Shown here piece by piece: positions 26,213-35,028 of a stretch of 64,000 bases of DNA. Location: positions 930,001-994,000 of the forward strand of contig NZ_CP073315.1 in assembly GCF_018140925.1 (NCBI RefSeq), in the 5' to 3' direction. Origin of the DNA: Psychrobacillus sp. INOP01. GTDB taxonomy: Bacteria > Bacillota > Bacilli > Bacillales_A > Planococcaceae. The notes under the pieces were generated by a model. It was not told where the DNA came from, did no database searches, and worked only from the letters and a program-made list of their open reading frames with translations. Numbering within the stretch: the stretch's first letter is position 1; each line of letters begins with the position of its first letter. The position numbers and the translations under genes are program-made.

Positions 26213-26614
26213 TTAAAAAGCTTGTATACCAACAGAGAAATATCCATTGTCCTTGATTTTCTGAACGTTGTTTAGTTCATTTGCAAATAAAAGAAATGAC
26301 TCCTTATCATGTTCATCGAGTGCTTTATTCACATTAAGATTCAGATGAATAATTTTTAGTTCTAAATCCAAGACGGAGCAAATCTTGCCTTCGTTGCACA
26401 GTTTCTCAATATCATCCACTTGAATAAGAAATTGAAACTCTCTGTTGACAGTTACTAGAAAGTGCCATCCAAGCAAATCGTCGTACTTCTGCTCATTTAT
26501 AATTGTCCAAACATCACTTTTATGGAACTCAATCATATGTTTGTGCTTTTGTCCCGGACAGCAGCAGCTTACTTCATGTTGAAACATTTCTAGTATTATA
26601 AAATTTTCATTCAC
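26213..26614 (-). CDS. IDEAL-domain protein with Cys cluster, Fur-controlled
   Basis: A 133-residue soluble protein. GTG 26614 is chosen because GGGAGG lies 8 bases upstream; the ATG at 26674 has no ribosome site. The N-terminal half carries QHEVSCCCPGQKHKHMIEFH, a cluster of three Cys and three nearby His that could bind a metal. The C terminus NVNKALDEHDKESFLLFANEL matches the IDEAL domain found in small Bacillales regulatory or adaptor proteins (YpiB and others). Its promoter is overlaid by two Fur-box-like sequences, so it is expected to be made under iron limitation. No known function. Confidence 0.65.
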   Translation of the reverse strand: MNENFIILEMFQHEVSCCCPGQKHKHMIEFHKSDVWTIINEQKYDDLLGWHFLVTVNREFQFLIQVDDIEKLCNEGKICSVLDLELKIIHLNLNVNKALDEHDKESFLLFANELNNVQKIKDNGYFSVGIQAF

Positions 26615-26730
26615 TAGATGGTCCTCCCTCGTTTTGGTTTTTTCTGAAAGATCCAAATTGTATTTTTTGTTCATACAATACTGTCAATTGTATTATTCCT
26701 TCTTTTTAACATGTTAAAGTAAAAATTAAA

Positions 26731-26787
26731 TGATAATGATAATCACTTTCATTTATTATTGTATATGAAAATCATTATCGACGTCAA
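26731..26787 (-). promoter_or_regulatory. Fur-controlled promoter
   Basis: Minus strand TTGACG (26782-26787), 18-base spacer, TACAAT (26758-26763). A Fur-box-like TGAAAATCATTATCG (26766-26780) fills the spacer, and TGATAATGATAATCA (26731-26745; one mismatch to the 7-1-7 Fur consensus) lies just downstream of the -10. This layout is that of an iron-repressed promoter. Confidence 0.75.
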
Positions 26788-26919
26788 TTCAATTTAATTC
26801 GAACTTTCTTGATAATTGTTTTGTTCGCTAGTTCATTCCTTCAATGCATATTACTTACTTCCATTCTCCAGGGGCAGCTAGATAATAAATAAGTGCTATT
26901 GCTTCATTTCCATTAAGAA

Positions 26920-26947
26920 AACCTCCAAAAAAAATAATTTGGAGGTT
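26920..26947 (-). terminator. Terminator of the yibE/F pair
   Basis: Arms AACCTCCAAA (26920-26929) and TTTGGAGGTT (26938-26947), followed by a T-rich stretch on the minus strand. Otherwise 26788-27007 shows nothing. Confidence 0.75.
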
Positions 26948-27007
26948 AAAGTATGGTATTTGATGCTTACCTATCACAAGGAATAACGCACTTTTTATCT
27001 AATATTC

Positions 27008-27772
27008 TCAGATATTTTCTTTGTTCTTCACAAAAAAGTAGGCAGTAATCCATGTGGTAATCGGGATAACCAGTGTTACACCAATTCCAGCACAAATAAT
27101 GGTTATCATTTCTGCACTAAAAATCTTTGAATTTACAACTTCCCCAACAGAATACGATAAATCTTTAAACCATATGAGCAATGCTAAATAGCCTCCAAAG
27201 AAGGCAAAAAACAGCGTATTCGTACTTGTTCCTAATATATCTCTGCCAATATTTAATCCAGAGAGAAACAAATCTTTTCGACTAATATTCGGATGATGAA
27301 AATGGATTTCCCGCATAGGAGATGAAACAGCTATAGCCGTATCCGTAATAGCGCCTATCGTACTCATAATAATCACAGATACCGTAATTTTCACAAAATC
27401 TACTTCGACCAATAAGGAAAACATTCCAAGTTCCCCTATTTCTTCTTCCCCGAATCCTTGAATCATAGCCTGGTTAGTGATAAAGATAATAAACAACAGT
27501 AAGATAACAGTACAGATAATCGTTGAAAGAAAAGCTGTTTTTGTTTTGCTGTTTACTCCATTAATATAGAAAAGATTGATGCAGCTGATCACTCCACATG
27601 CAATTATTGTTAAAATCACTGGATCAATAATCGGGTCGTTCATCAAAATGACAGTTATAATAATGACACCAAAGTTGAAAAATATAGCTAGAAAAGATCG
27701 TACTCCTTTTCTTCCGCCAATAAGGGTCATCAATAGGAATAATATCCCGGCCAGTATCACTAATACATTCAT
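27008..27772 (-). CDS. YibE/F-family membrane protein, second of pair
   Basis: A 254-residue integral membrane protein with about seven membrane segments. GAITDTAIAVSSPM and GRDILGTSTNTLFFAFFGGYLALLIWF are conserved elements of the YibE/F family (PF07907). Start overlaps the stop of the 378-residue partner by four bases, so the two are coupled and may form a heteromeric complex. Biochemical function of the family is not established. Confidence 0.85.
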   Translation of the reverse strand: MNVLVILAGILFLLMTLIGGRKGVRSFLAIFFNFGVIIITVILMNDPIIDPVILTIIACGVISCINLFYINGVNSKTKTAFLSTIICTVILLLFIIFITNQAMIQGFGEEEIGELGMFSLLVEVDFVKITVSVIIMSTIGAITDTAIAVSSPMREIHFHHPNISRKDLFLSGLNIGRDILGTSTNTLFFAFFGGYLALLIWFKDLSYSVGEVVNSKIFSAEMITIICAGIGVTLVIPITTWITAYFFVKNKENI

Positions 27773-28905
27773 TGTCTTGCCCTCTTTCTATTCATGAAAA
27801 ATAATGTGGTATAGAGACCTATCGGAATAGTTAACACAATACCTATTCCCCCAGCTAACGCACGAGCCAATTCCAGTGAAAGAGTTAAGGAAAGCGTATA
27901 ACCAAACGGAGCCGCGTTCTTAAAATAGAGAACAAGAGTGGGAATTGAACCACTTACATAAACAAAAAACAAAATATTAGTCATCGTTCCCATAATATCT
28001 TTTCCAATTTCCATCCCTGATGTAATAAGTGCTTTTACTGAAATATCATTATTTTTCTCATACAATCCAAAAATCGAAGAAGACATGGTTATAGCTACAT
28101 CCATCACAGCTCCTAAAGAACCGAGAAACAGCCCTGCCATAAACACCATTCGATATGGTCGAGTAATAAACTGCATTTCCTCATATCGAAGTCCCTTTTC
28201 GCCTGTTACTAATAGAACGAGATAAGTAATCAATAGTGAAATAAAAGTTCCAAGCAGAGTCGCTATAATTGCTGCATATGTTTTATCATTTAAACCGTTT
28301 GCAAGTAACAACGAAATAACCGTAAATAAAATAGCACTTATTCCGCAAATCCATAAAAGACTTTGATTGGAAGTGTGAATATAGATATCCAATGCATATG
28401 ATAGAATTACGGCATTAAAAGCTAAACTAATGAACGAAAACAGCCCCTGCTTTTTTCCTACGATTAATAAGACAAATATAAATACCCATCCAGCTAGCAA
28501 CAAATACTTATCACGTTTGACATCCAGAATGGTCCCAGTTAATTCCGCACTATCTTCCATGTGCTCATCTATTTTAATAAATAGCTCATTTCCAATTTGA
28601 AACTGATGGTCATAGGCTTTAGATTGAGAGTATTCATTTGTTAAATGAATCTCCTTACCTTTATCCTCTCCATTTCTCAATTCTGCAATTATATGTTGTG
28701 TATATAATTTATCTTCATTACCATTAATATCATTTACTTTCGTCACATCTTCTATAGTTGTTTTTACGACCCTAGCTAGTGGTCGTTCATATAAAGAATG
28801 GTTATTAAAAACAAAAATAACTGAACCTATAAAACTACATAAGAGTACGGTGAAAAAGATTTTATGCTTGAAGCTCATCTTATATATGCTTCCAACGAAA
28901 TTCAT
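27769..28905 (-). CDS. YibE/F-family membrane protein, first of pair
   Basis: A 378-residue YibE/F protein with an N-terminal membrane anchor, an extracytoplasmic domain of about 100 residues (rich in Asp/Glu/Lys), then about seven membrane segments. GAVMDVAITMSSSI and GKDIMGTMTNILFFVYVSG match the family core of its partner downstream. GGAGG lies 7 bases before ATG 28905. Function unknown; transport is often suggested. Confidence 0.85.
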   Translation of the reverse strand: MNFVGSIYKMSFKHKIFFTVLLCSFIGSVIFVFNNHSLYERPLARVVKTTIEDVTKVNDINGNEDKLYTQHIIAELRNGEDKGKEIHLTNEYSQSKAYDHQFQIGNELFIKIDEHMEDSAELTGTILDVKRDKYLLLAGWVFIFVLLIVGKKQGLFSFISLAFNAVILSYALDIYIHTSNQSLLWICGISAILFTVISLLLANGLNDKTYAAIIATLLGTFISLLITYLVLLVTGEKGLRYEEMQFITRPYRMVFMAGLFLGSLGAVMDVAITMSSSIFGLYEKNNDISVKALITSGMEIGKDIMGTMTNILFFVYVSGSIPTLVLYFKNAAPFGYTLSLTLSLELARALAGGIGIVLTIPIGLYTTLFFMNRKRARQ

Positions 28906-29111
28906 GAATAGACCTCCGATACTAACGTATCCAAATTATAATTTTAGTATAGCTGTTTAACATGCCAATGGGCTACATTGAGAGTATTAATCAATTTGGT
29001 TCGTTTCTTATTTCTTCACATAAGTATACATCTGATACATATCCGACATAGTTGTGAAAAGTAAAGATAAAGAGTGGACGAAACATTACAAGTAAAATAA
29101 TTTAGGGCAAG

Positions 29112-29138
29112 AAAAAAGCACCCTTATAGATGGATGCT
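29112..29138 (-). terminator. Terminator downstream of the HAAS gene
   Basis: Minus-strand stem AGCATCC (29132-29138) / GGGTGCT (29117-29123), one G-T pair, then six T. It lies beyond repeat copy B. The remaining part of 28906-29235 shows no gene. Confidence 0.6.
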
Positions 29139-29151
29139 CTTTGCTACTGTT

Positions 29152-29227
29152 CCCTGTGTAAGAAACAATCATGAAAATCGCAATATTCACGTTTGTTTGA
29201 ATTAACATGAATGTTTCTTACAGAGGG
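29152..29227. repeat. Palindromic intergenic repeat, copy B
   Basis: 76 bp from CCCTGTGTAAGAAACAATCA to GTTTCTTACAGAGGG, complementary ends, with inner GTTTGTTTGAATTAACATGA identical to copies C, D and E. Ends 8 bases from the stop of the HAAS-domain gene. Confidence 0.85.
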
Positions 29228-29235
29228 TAGAGTAA

Positions 29236-30243
29236 TTATTTCGTATTACCTTTTCGAAATCCTTGCACAATGTCAAGAATGCTTAAGAATAACCATAGCA
29301 CAATAACAATTATGATAGCTGAATTTTTGAGCTCAAATGGCAAATCAAACAAATCCTCTAAATACATATAAAATTCTTTATTAATAAGCTGATCAGTACT
29401 AATAACTACGATAAATACAATGGTAGATACTATATTTCTTACCGTATTCATAATTGCCAATTTAGATGTCCATTGACGAACGATGAGTTTATAAAATACA
29501 AAAGCAATTTCTATTATTAAAGCAACTATTACAATAAGCCAATACGAATGTAATACCTCCTGATCGAATGTAGGAATTATTAGCTGTATTTTGCCTTGTA
29601 CTTTTTCATAAACACCTAGTAAATGACTAGCATTAAAGTAGACTGCAATAAAAACAGCAATCCAAAACAGGCTACCAAATATATCCCCAGTGGAAATTTT
29701 CTTCTCTTTTGAAATCAGTGGTGTGCTTTTTAAATCATCAGGTGTCCATTCTGTCCAACCCGGTGTGAGCGGTGATTTTTCTTTCGAAGTATCCGTGCGC
29801 TCCAAAATGGCAAAAACTAGCGTAATCCAAAAGAAAGTCTGAATCGTTGCACTGATTATACCCCAAATACCATGGCCAAGGATTAAGATGATTACGTTAA
29901 TAATTCCGTTGACTATGTCTTCTTCGCCACTATAAGTAATGATATTTTCTACAATAATAACAAAAAATGCAATTATCGCCACAATTGGTATAACTATTTT
30001 CAATAGAGTCATATACGGATCAAAGTATCTTGGACCTATTAAATACATTGGTCGTTCTGAGTATTCACTAGCAAGTGATGCTGGATTTCCTAGATTTTTG
30101 AGAACCTCTTTTACTTCTTTCTCTGAGTAGTTTTCCGGGAGCATATCTTCAATAGTTGACCTTAATTCAAGCGCAATGTCATCACGACTTTTTACTGGAA
30201 GTCTGCGTGTCACTTCCTGTATATAAATATCAATCAGGTGCAT
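29236..30243 (-). CDS. HAAS-domain membrane protein, PadR partner
   Basis: A 335-residue protein. Residues 1-65 (MHLIDIYIQEVTRRLPVKSR, then LRSTIEDMLP and VKEVLKNLGNPASLASEYS) form a HAAS/permease-prefix domain. About seven membrane segments follow. HAAS proteins are commonly co-transcribed with PadR regulators in Firmicutes and are thought to act in envelope stress sensing or as anti-regulators. The start overlaps the end of the PadR gene by 14 bases. Confidence 0.8.
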   Translation of the reverse strand: MHLIDIYIQEVTRRLPVKSRDDIALELRSTIEDMLPENYSEKEVKEVLKNLGNPASLASEYSERPMYLIGPRYFDPYMTLLKIVIPIVAIIAFFVIIVENIITYSGEEDIVNGIINVIILILGHGIWGIISATIQTFFWITLVFAILERTDTSKEKSPLTPGWTEWTPDDLKSTPLISKEKKISTGDIFGSLFWIAVFIAVYFNASHLLGVYEKVQGKIQLIIPTFDQEVLHSYWLIVIVALIIEIAFVFYKLIVRQWTSKLAIMNTVRNIVSTIVFIVVISTDQLINKEFYMYLEDLFDLPFELKNSAIIIVIVLWLFLSILDIVQGFRKGNTK

Positions 30244-30577
30244 TTTTCACATCTCCTTCTAATAAATTTTGAAGTTCTTTCGTTGATTTTTCCCATTCGG
30301 CTTTTAGCTGCTCCAAAATTCCGATTCCATATTCGCTTAATACGTAATATTTCCTCGGTCTGCTCTCCGTTGTATCCCAGCTGCTCTCGACTAATTCCTG
30401 TTTTTCTAAACGCCGTAGCAAAGGATATAAGGTGCTTTGCTCGATGGAAACACTCGACTCTTCTAGAAGTTGCACTAAAGAGTATCCATATTGAGGCGTT
30501 CTGAGCTGGCTCAATACAGCAAGCGTCAATGTTCCTCTCCGTAGCTCTGTTATTAATGAACTTAGCAATTTTTCCAT
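30230..30577 (-). CDS. PadR-family transcriptional regulator
   Basis: A 115-residue PadR protein: RRGTLTLAVLSQLRTPQYGYSL, then IEQSTLYPLLRRLEKQELVESSW and RPRKYYVLSEYGI, is the winged-helix signature, followed by a dimerisation helix. GAGGTGAAAT precedes ATG 30577. It likely controls its own operon: the upstream region (30590-30650) is rich in TATAC/GTATA dyads, including TACAC/GTGTA arms near 30610-30630. Confidence 0.88.
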   Translation of the reverse strand: MEKLLSSLITELRRGTLTLAVLSQLRTPQYGYSLVQLLEESSVSIEQSTLYPLLRRLEKQELVESSWDTTESRPRKYYVLSEYGIGILEQLKAEWEKSTKELQNLLEGDVKNAPD

Positions 30578-30727
30578 ATTTCACCTCACTAATGTATACT
30601 ATGCGTCGTACACTATCTTATACTGTGTATAATACACTATTATAAAATTAATAACAATTTTTATTTACATTATAAAAAATCTGAATATAATTAGGCTTTC
30701 TTTTAAAAGTATATTAAATAGTGAAGT

Positions 30728-30985
30728 CCAAATAACGTTGATTTCTGCTCCAACGAACTTTCATGTTTCGAAGCTAGCGCAGCGATGCAGAAACAGGCAG
30801 ACGCTTTCCGCGGGCACGGCTTCAATCTCCTCGTCACTACGAAAACATATGCTCCTGCGGTTACTCGTCGCAAAGACATTGGTCAAACAAAGTTTGACCA
30901 ATGTCTTTCCTGCGGGGCTTTCAGGTCGCGCTGGTCCCGCTGGAGTCGCCGCCCTCCGCTCCAATCAACTGAATCAACCTTATTT
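30728..30985. repeat. GC-rich Bacillales intergenic repeat, long copy
   Basis: About 260 bp that are clearly richer in GC than the surroundings, starting near CGTTGATTTCTGCTCCAACG and containing GACGCTTTCCGCGGGCACGG, CTCCTCGTCACTACG, CCTGCGGGG and GGAGTCGCCGCCCTCCGCTC. This is the layout of a repeat widely dispersed in Bacillaceae genomes. Inside it lies a perfect 17-bp inverted repeat, AAAGACATTGGTCAAAC (30872-30888) and GTTTGACCAATGTCTTT (30892-30908). All long frames here are chance. Confidence 0.7.
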
Positions 30986-31060
30986 ATTACTAATAAAAAA
31001 ATTGTGTAATCAAGTGAACTTCCGTGTTTTTAATTGAGATATTAATTATTAAATTAATTC

Positions 31061-31097
31061 AAAAAATGCTCGCGAAGTTAATAACTTCACGAGCATT
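31061..31097 (-). terminator. Terminator of the luciferase-like gene
   Basis: Arms AATGCTCGCGAAGTT (31065-31079) and AACTTCACGAGCATT (31083-31097), one mismatch, then six T on the minus strand. Confidence 0.85.
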
Positions 31098-31194
31098 CTT
31101 ATCGTAATTTTCTTGTGAGTATGGGTTGTTGTTCACTTAGTCCATCAAAAATCATACTTAATGTTTCTAACAATGGGTAGCTGCATCACACTAT

Positions 31195-32199
31195 TTAATC
31201 TTTGAAGAGCAATTCTGTTGCTATTAGTTTATATGAATTTCTTCTTGCTTCAGCAGAATATGTAATTGTGCTCAGCATGATTTCATCTGCTTTATATGTA
31301 GCTTGCAATTCGAGCAGTTTCTGTTTTACTTCCTTTGGGTTACCAATAATTATATTCTTTTTCATATTTTCGAATGTATCTTTCTCTCGATCGTCCAACT
31401 TATATTGCTTGGCCTCTTGAATAGAAGGAACTCCACGATGCCCTTCTCCTTTAGCTTTTTCCAGTTCCCATATGAGCGCACTTAACGAAATTTCATTTGC
31501 TTTTTCAGTTGTTTCTGCACAAATGACTGAAACAGTTACCATGACTTGTGCTGTTTGTCCTTGTTTTCTAGGAGTAAAAGCATCTAGATATTCCTGAATA
31601 ATAGATTGCCCATCATTGTCACTCATAAATTGACCGAATGTATAAGCAATCCCATTTTCCGCAGCTAGTAAAGCGCTCTTTTTACTAGTCCCAAGAAGCC
31701 AAGGAACCGGCGACACTTCTGGAATTGGTGAGGCAGAAATTTTAGAATACTCGTGTTCAGCTGGAAAATCATCGTCCAGAAAATGGAGTAAATCCTTCAC
31801 TAAGCTAGGCATTTTATAGACATTTTGCAAAAAATTATCCGATAGAGCATTGGTTGCTTCAGCAGAACCCCCTGGAGCTCGCCCTATACCTACATCAATA
31901 CGATTAGGAAATAAAGTAGCGAGTGTATTATAAACTTCTGCAACCTTAAATGGCTTATAGTGAGGCAACAAAACAGCTCCCGAGCCGATGCGAATTGTAT
32001 TGGTATTTGCTCCAATATAACTTAAAATCACTTCTGGAGCTGAACTTGCTAGTCCAGGTAAATCATGATGCTCTGTAACCCAATAGCGAGTATACCCCAA
32101 TGCCTCTCCAGCTTGTGCTAACTTCAAAGACTCATTTAGAGCCTCTTTAGCTGTTTGATATGAAGAAATTGGCGATTGATCCAGAATACTTAACTTCAT
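31195..32199 (-). CDS. Luciferase-like (LLM class) flavin-dependent oxidoreductase
   Basis: A 334-residue TIM-barrel protein of the bacterial luciferase superfamily, YceB/MsnO8-like subgroup. LSILDQSPIS, YWVTEHHDLPGLASSAPEV, RIGSGAVLLPHYKPFKVAE and PNRIDVGIGRAPGG are group signatures. Uses reduced flavin, possibly with oxygen; substrate unknown. Its 3' end has a decayed partial copy at 23368-23562. Confidence 0.88.
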   Translation of the reverse strand: MKLSILDQSPISSYQTAKEALNESLKLAQAGEALGYTRYWVTEHHDLPGLASSAPEVILSYIGANTNTIRIGSGAVLLPHYKPFKVAEVYNTLATLFPNRIDVGIGRAPGGSAEATNALSDNFLQNVYKMPSLVKDLLHFLDDDFPAEHEYSKISASPIPEVSPVPWLLGTSKKSALLAAENGIAYTFGQFMSDNDGQSIIQEYLDAFTPRKQGQTAQVMVTVSVICAETTEKANEISLSALIWELEKAKGEGHRGVPSIQEAKQYKLDDREKDTFENMKKNIIIGNPKEVKQKLLELQATYKADEIMLSTITYSAEARRNSYKLIATELLFKD

Positions 32200-32215
32200 C
32201 TCTCTAGCCCCTTCC

Positions 32216-32524
32216 TTATATCTGCGTTTCCAGCAAGCTCAATCTATATTCTCCAACTTGCCCTTCCTCATATAAGTTAGTAATGGAAGTAGAGTATTTA
32301 TTGATAGTCCCCCGAAAAAATAAAACAGAGTCTGGAACAGTAACTTCAAAAGTACCTTTATACAATAAAGTTGCAATATCATGATATTCTTCACTTGTTA
32401 CGTTAAACACAATTGAAATTTGGTGTAAACCATTTACTGTTTCTTCTTCATAATAGTTTACTTTAATTAACTTATTATCTAGTATAATTTCTTTCACCAT
32501 GTTATCTTCTGCGTTTTTGCTCAT
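32216..32524 (-). CDS. DUF3219 (YkvR-like) protein
   Basis: A 102-residue protein from ATG 32524, preceded by GGAGGG; an upstream ATG at 32602 adds 26 unlikely residues. NGLHQISIVFNVTSEEYHD and TLLYKGTFEV are consistent with the DUF3219 family typified by B. subtilis YkvR. A small mostly beta-strand protein of unknown role. It is 16 bases from the LLM oxidoreductase start and probably co-transcribed. Confidence 0.65.
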   Translation of the reverse strand: MSKNAEDNMVKEIILDNKLIKVNYYEEETVNGLHQISIVFNVTSEEYHDIATLLYKGTFEVTVPDSVLFFRGTINKYSTSITNLYEEGQVGEYRLSLLETQI

Positions 32525-32654
32525 GCCAAACCCTCCGTATTTAAGTATTGGATTTAGTGTAACATCTTCGAAGGTATTTATAGTGATTAAGGATTTATAC
32601 AATTAATGCTTCAAATACAGTCACCGGCACCACCTATTCTAGTTGTTAAATTAT

Positions 32655-33245
32655 CTAAGTTGATTTAGTAATTGTGGGTTGATTTTCACTTAGTACGTCA
32701 ATAAAATAATCGGATGATATATACAAGTGATGTTCTAGATGAGAATCTTCAGGTGATGGCAAAGAAAAATCAATAGTCTTATACCAAGATTCAAAACTTG
32801 AATTTTCTATTTTGTAAAAAGTGGGATCGTACTCGAACTTAGGCAATCCCTCAGCTTCCCTTTCCTCTCGTAATTTACTAATAAGGATTTCAATATCACC
32901 TCTTGTCCATTCCTTAAGAATACGGAAATGACGAATGGCATAAAAACTAGGATCATTTTGCCTGTATGTGAATTTGAATTCTTCTTCACTGTTGAATGCC
33001 GAGAAGGTTAATACAAAATCTTCACCATCATAATTCAAAGATACTAAGTTCATTGGTTCATGAAAGCGATCAAATGGATTATTCTTAAGTGGTTCCCAAA
33101 TAATAAAATCACCAGATTCCAAGATCATGTCCCCTCCCATATTTAATCTACAAATCTCAACTTTATCGTTTTTATGTATTGCATTAAGTATACATTTTTT
33201 TCTTTCTAGCAGCTCACGATATTCATTAATTAAAGAACTTTGCAA
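32655..33245 (-). CDS. Hypothetical protein, 196 residues
   Basis: Starts at TTG 33245 with GAGGA 7 bases upstream. Soluble, acidic, with helical N terminus (INEYRELLERKKCILNAIHK) and a beta-rich centre (GDFIIWEPLKNNPFDRFHEP and FVLTFSAFNSEEEFKFTYR). No membrane segment or signal peptide. I recognise no family. Codon use and ribosome site support a real gene. Confidence 0.6.
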   Translation of the reverse strand: MQSSLINEYRELLERKKCILNAIHKNDKVEICRLNMGGDMILESGDFIIWEPLKNNPFDRFHEPMNLVSLNYDGEDFVLTFSAFNSEEEFKFTYRQNDPSFYAIRHFRILKEWTRGDIEILISKLREEREAEGLPKFEYDPTFYKIENSSFESWYKTIDFSLPSPEDSHLEHHLYISSDYFIDVLSENQPTITKST

Positions 33246-33597
33246 GCCATCCTCATTACTTCTTTAAAAGATCTTAATCCTTCTTGGATCAACGCATCCG
33301 TTAGCTAAAGTATTATTTCATAAAATATTTAATTGAAACCAATTTAAGCGAAGTTATTTATCATTATCCTCTTCCTCAATTAGCTCCGATATTAGTAAAA
33401 TAATTTTGTTTTAATCTTCTCAAATTTGCGATATATAAAAATAGTATGATAAAATAAATTGAAATTAATTCCAGAATAAAGCATAAGAGTTTACCTTTTT
33501 ATTCAAGTATTTGAAATAAAAGAAAAATCATTTGCTTATAAAGTCTTACGACGTGTAAACGTACTCGTTTTGAAAATTTAATAGATTAAGAGGTGAT
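33246..33597. other. Intergenic region without recognisable gene
   Basis: AT-rich 350 bp between divergent genes. A short minus-strand frame ends in a charged stretch near 33355-33410 but is too short to support. The end holds AGAGGTGA, the ribosome site of the oxygenase gene. Confidence 0.5.
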
Positions 33598-34242
33598 TTG
33601 AAGTTGATAACGAAGAATAAAGAGCAAACTATATTTGATCACGTTGGAAGTAAAATAATTACAGATAGAGAGATTGACATAGTCACTAGATTAGAGGAGC
33701 CACTGATAGTGGTTTTAGGAAATGTTTTAAGTAACGAAGAGTGTGATGAGCTAATCAGATTATCTAAGGACAAATTGAAACGTTCAAAAATTGGTACGAC
33801 ACGCGAAGTAAATGAACTTAGAACAAGTAGTAGTATGTTTTTTGAAGAAAGTGAAAACGAAATTATTGCTAGAGTCGAAAAAAGGGTCTCATCTATTATG
33901 AATATACCCATTGAACACGGAGAAGGCCTTCAAATACTTCAGTATACCCCTGGTCAAGAGTATAAAGCTCATAATGATTTCTTTTCATCAACTAGCAAAG
34001 TAGCAAACAATAATAGAATTAGTACACTCGTTATGTACTTAAATGATGTAGAACAAGGTGGAGAAACTTATTTCCCTAAACTAAACTTTTCAGTAACGCC
34101 CAAAAAAGGTATGGCAGTTTATTTCGAGTATTTCTATAACGATCAAAGTTTAAACGATTTAACTTTACATGGTGGAGCACCAGTTATTACCGGTGAAAAG
34201 TGGGTCGCAACGCAATGGATGAGGAAGCAAAAAGTAAGGTGA
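33598..34242 (+). CDS. Prolyl 4-hydroxylase-like 2-oxoglutarate/Fe(II) oxygenase
   Basis: A 214-residue P4H-domain enzyme. The iron triad is visible as His and Asp in YKAHNDFF and His in LTLHGGAPV; GEKWVATQW supplies the lysine for 2-oxoglutarate. VLGNVLSNEECDELI is the N-terminal family element and QGGETYFPKL is conserved. Resembles the B. anthracis and B. cereus prolyl hydroxylases that modify collagen-like or translation proteins. TTG start with AGAGGTGA just upstream. Confidence 0.88.
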   Translation: MKLITKNKEQTIFDHVGSKIITDREIDIVTRLEEPLIVVLGNVLSNEECDELIRLSKDKLKRSKIGTTREVNELRTSSSMFFEESENEIIARVEKRVSSIMNIPIEHGEGLQILQYTPGQEYKAHNDFFSSTSKVANNNRISTLVMYLNDVEQGGETYFPKLNFSVTPKKGMAVYFEYFYNDQSLNDLTLHGGAPVITGEKWVATQWMRKQKVR

Positions 34243-34327
34243 AAAAGTGCTTTAACTTAAATACTTTTCAACTGAATCAATTTAGTAACTCTGAGCATTT
34301 ATAACACAAGGGTTTTTAGCAGCAAAA

Positions 34328-34440
34328 AAGAGGTCCTCCCTTAAATGTCTAAATAAGTAAGTGCGAACAAACTTTCAGACAAGAAGGAGGACTCTTTATG
34401 TACATTAGCAGACGACAGCTTATAAAAAAAGATACCTAGT
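34328..34440 (+). mobile_element. Possible insertion-sequence remnant
   Basis: AGAGGTCCTCCCTT (about 34329-34342) and AAGGAGGACTCTTT (34384-34397) are inverted copies with one bulge. An ATG follows directly at 34398 and opens only 13 codons (MYISRRQLIKKDT) before a stop. The layout looks like the left end and first codons of a transposase gene, now deleted. No complete element is present. Confidence 0.25.
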
Positions 34441-34451
34441 TCTAATAGAAT

Positions 34452-34643
34452 TCAAAATTCAACTAGCACCTGCTCCAGATAACGGTAAACAGTAATTATT
34501 TTATTATCATTTTTCGTAATAAGAGCTATACCGTTGCTCCCCGTAAAGCCAGTAACATATCTTCGATTCCAGTCACCATTAATCATCAAACCATCAATGT
34601 CCAATTCGTCCAATTTACTTTGAATCTTCGTTATTCTTTCCAT
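34452..34643 (-). pseudogene. N-terminal fragment of Xaa-Pro peptidase gene
   Basis: A 63-residue frame starting MERITKIQSKLDELDIDGLM and containing NRRYVTGFTGSNGIALIT, the creatinase N-terminal domain of Xaa-Pro dipeptidases (normally about 355-365 residues). It ends soon after the YRYLEQ motif, which normally reads DFRY-EQA. No metallopeptidase (M24) domain follows. A second broken relative lies at 36519-37216 on the other strand. Confidence 0.75.
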
Positions 34644-34775
34644 TTAATTTCCTCCTTTATGATAACTCGAGCCGTCCTACAAGTTAACATGGATGCAATT
34701 TATCATGCCATCTAATCGTGTTTTAGCGATAAGCTATGCTAACTCTTCATGCAGAGAATTACTCACTTCATTGAT

Positions 34776-34905
34776 GGTAGTGGTAGGCGGCGACTCCAAC
34801 AGAATGAGTGGAGAGAAAGGAGACATAACAGAAGTTCGTCCAAGCGGCGGTGATGGCTCCAGGCTCCCTGGTGGAAAGTGTCCGCCTGCAAGGAAATCAA
34901 ATGTA
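34776..34905. repeat. GC-rich Bacillales repeat, degenerate inverted copy
   Basis: GGCGGCGACTCCAACAG, GGTGATGGCTCC and GGAAAGTGTCCGCCTGCAAG are the reverse-complement counterparts of the elements in the 30728-30985 copy, in the same order. The sequence between is diverged. The plus-strand frame over 34693-34938 is therefore not a gene. Confidence 0.6.
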
Positions 34906-34984
34906 TCGATGAATCAATACTTTCTTCAAAACATCTAAAACACCGGTATTATGGAGCAGAAAATTATATACTTTATTATTCTAT

Positions 34985-35024
34985 TAAAAAAGGCATCTGA
35001 AATTGGATCTTCAGATGCCTTTTA
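34985..35024 (-). terminator. Terminator of sigL
   Basis: Arms AAAAGGCATCTGA (34988-35000) and TCAGATGCCTTTT (35011-35023), with a T-run on either strand; 5 bases after the sigL stop. Confidence 0.85.
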
Positions 35025-35028
35025 TCCG

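Noticed and set aside
30738-31037. Several frames over the GC-rich intergenic element
   Set aside because: They arise from the dispersed repeat, read on both strands in different frames, and have no ribosome sites.
34693-34938. Plus-strand frame of 81 codons
   Set aside because: Lies in a degenerate copy of the GC-rich repeat.
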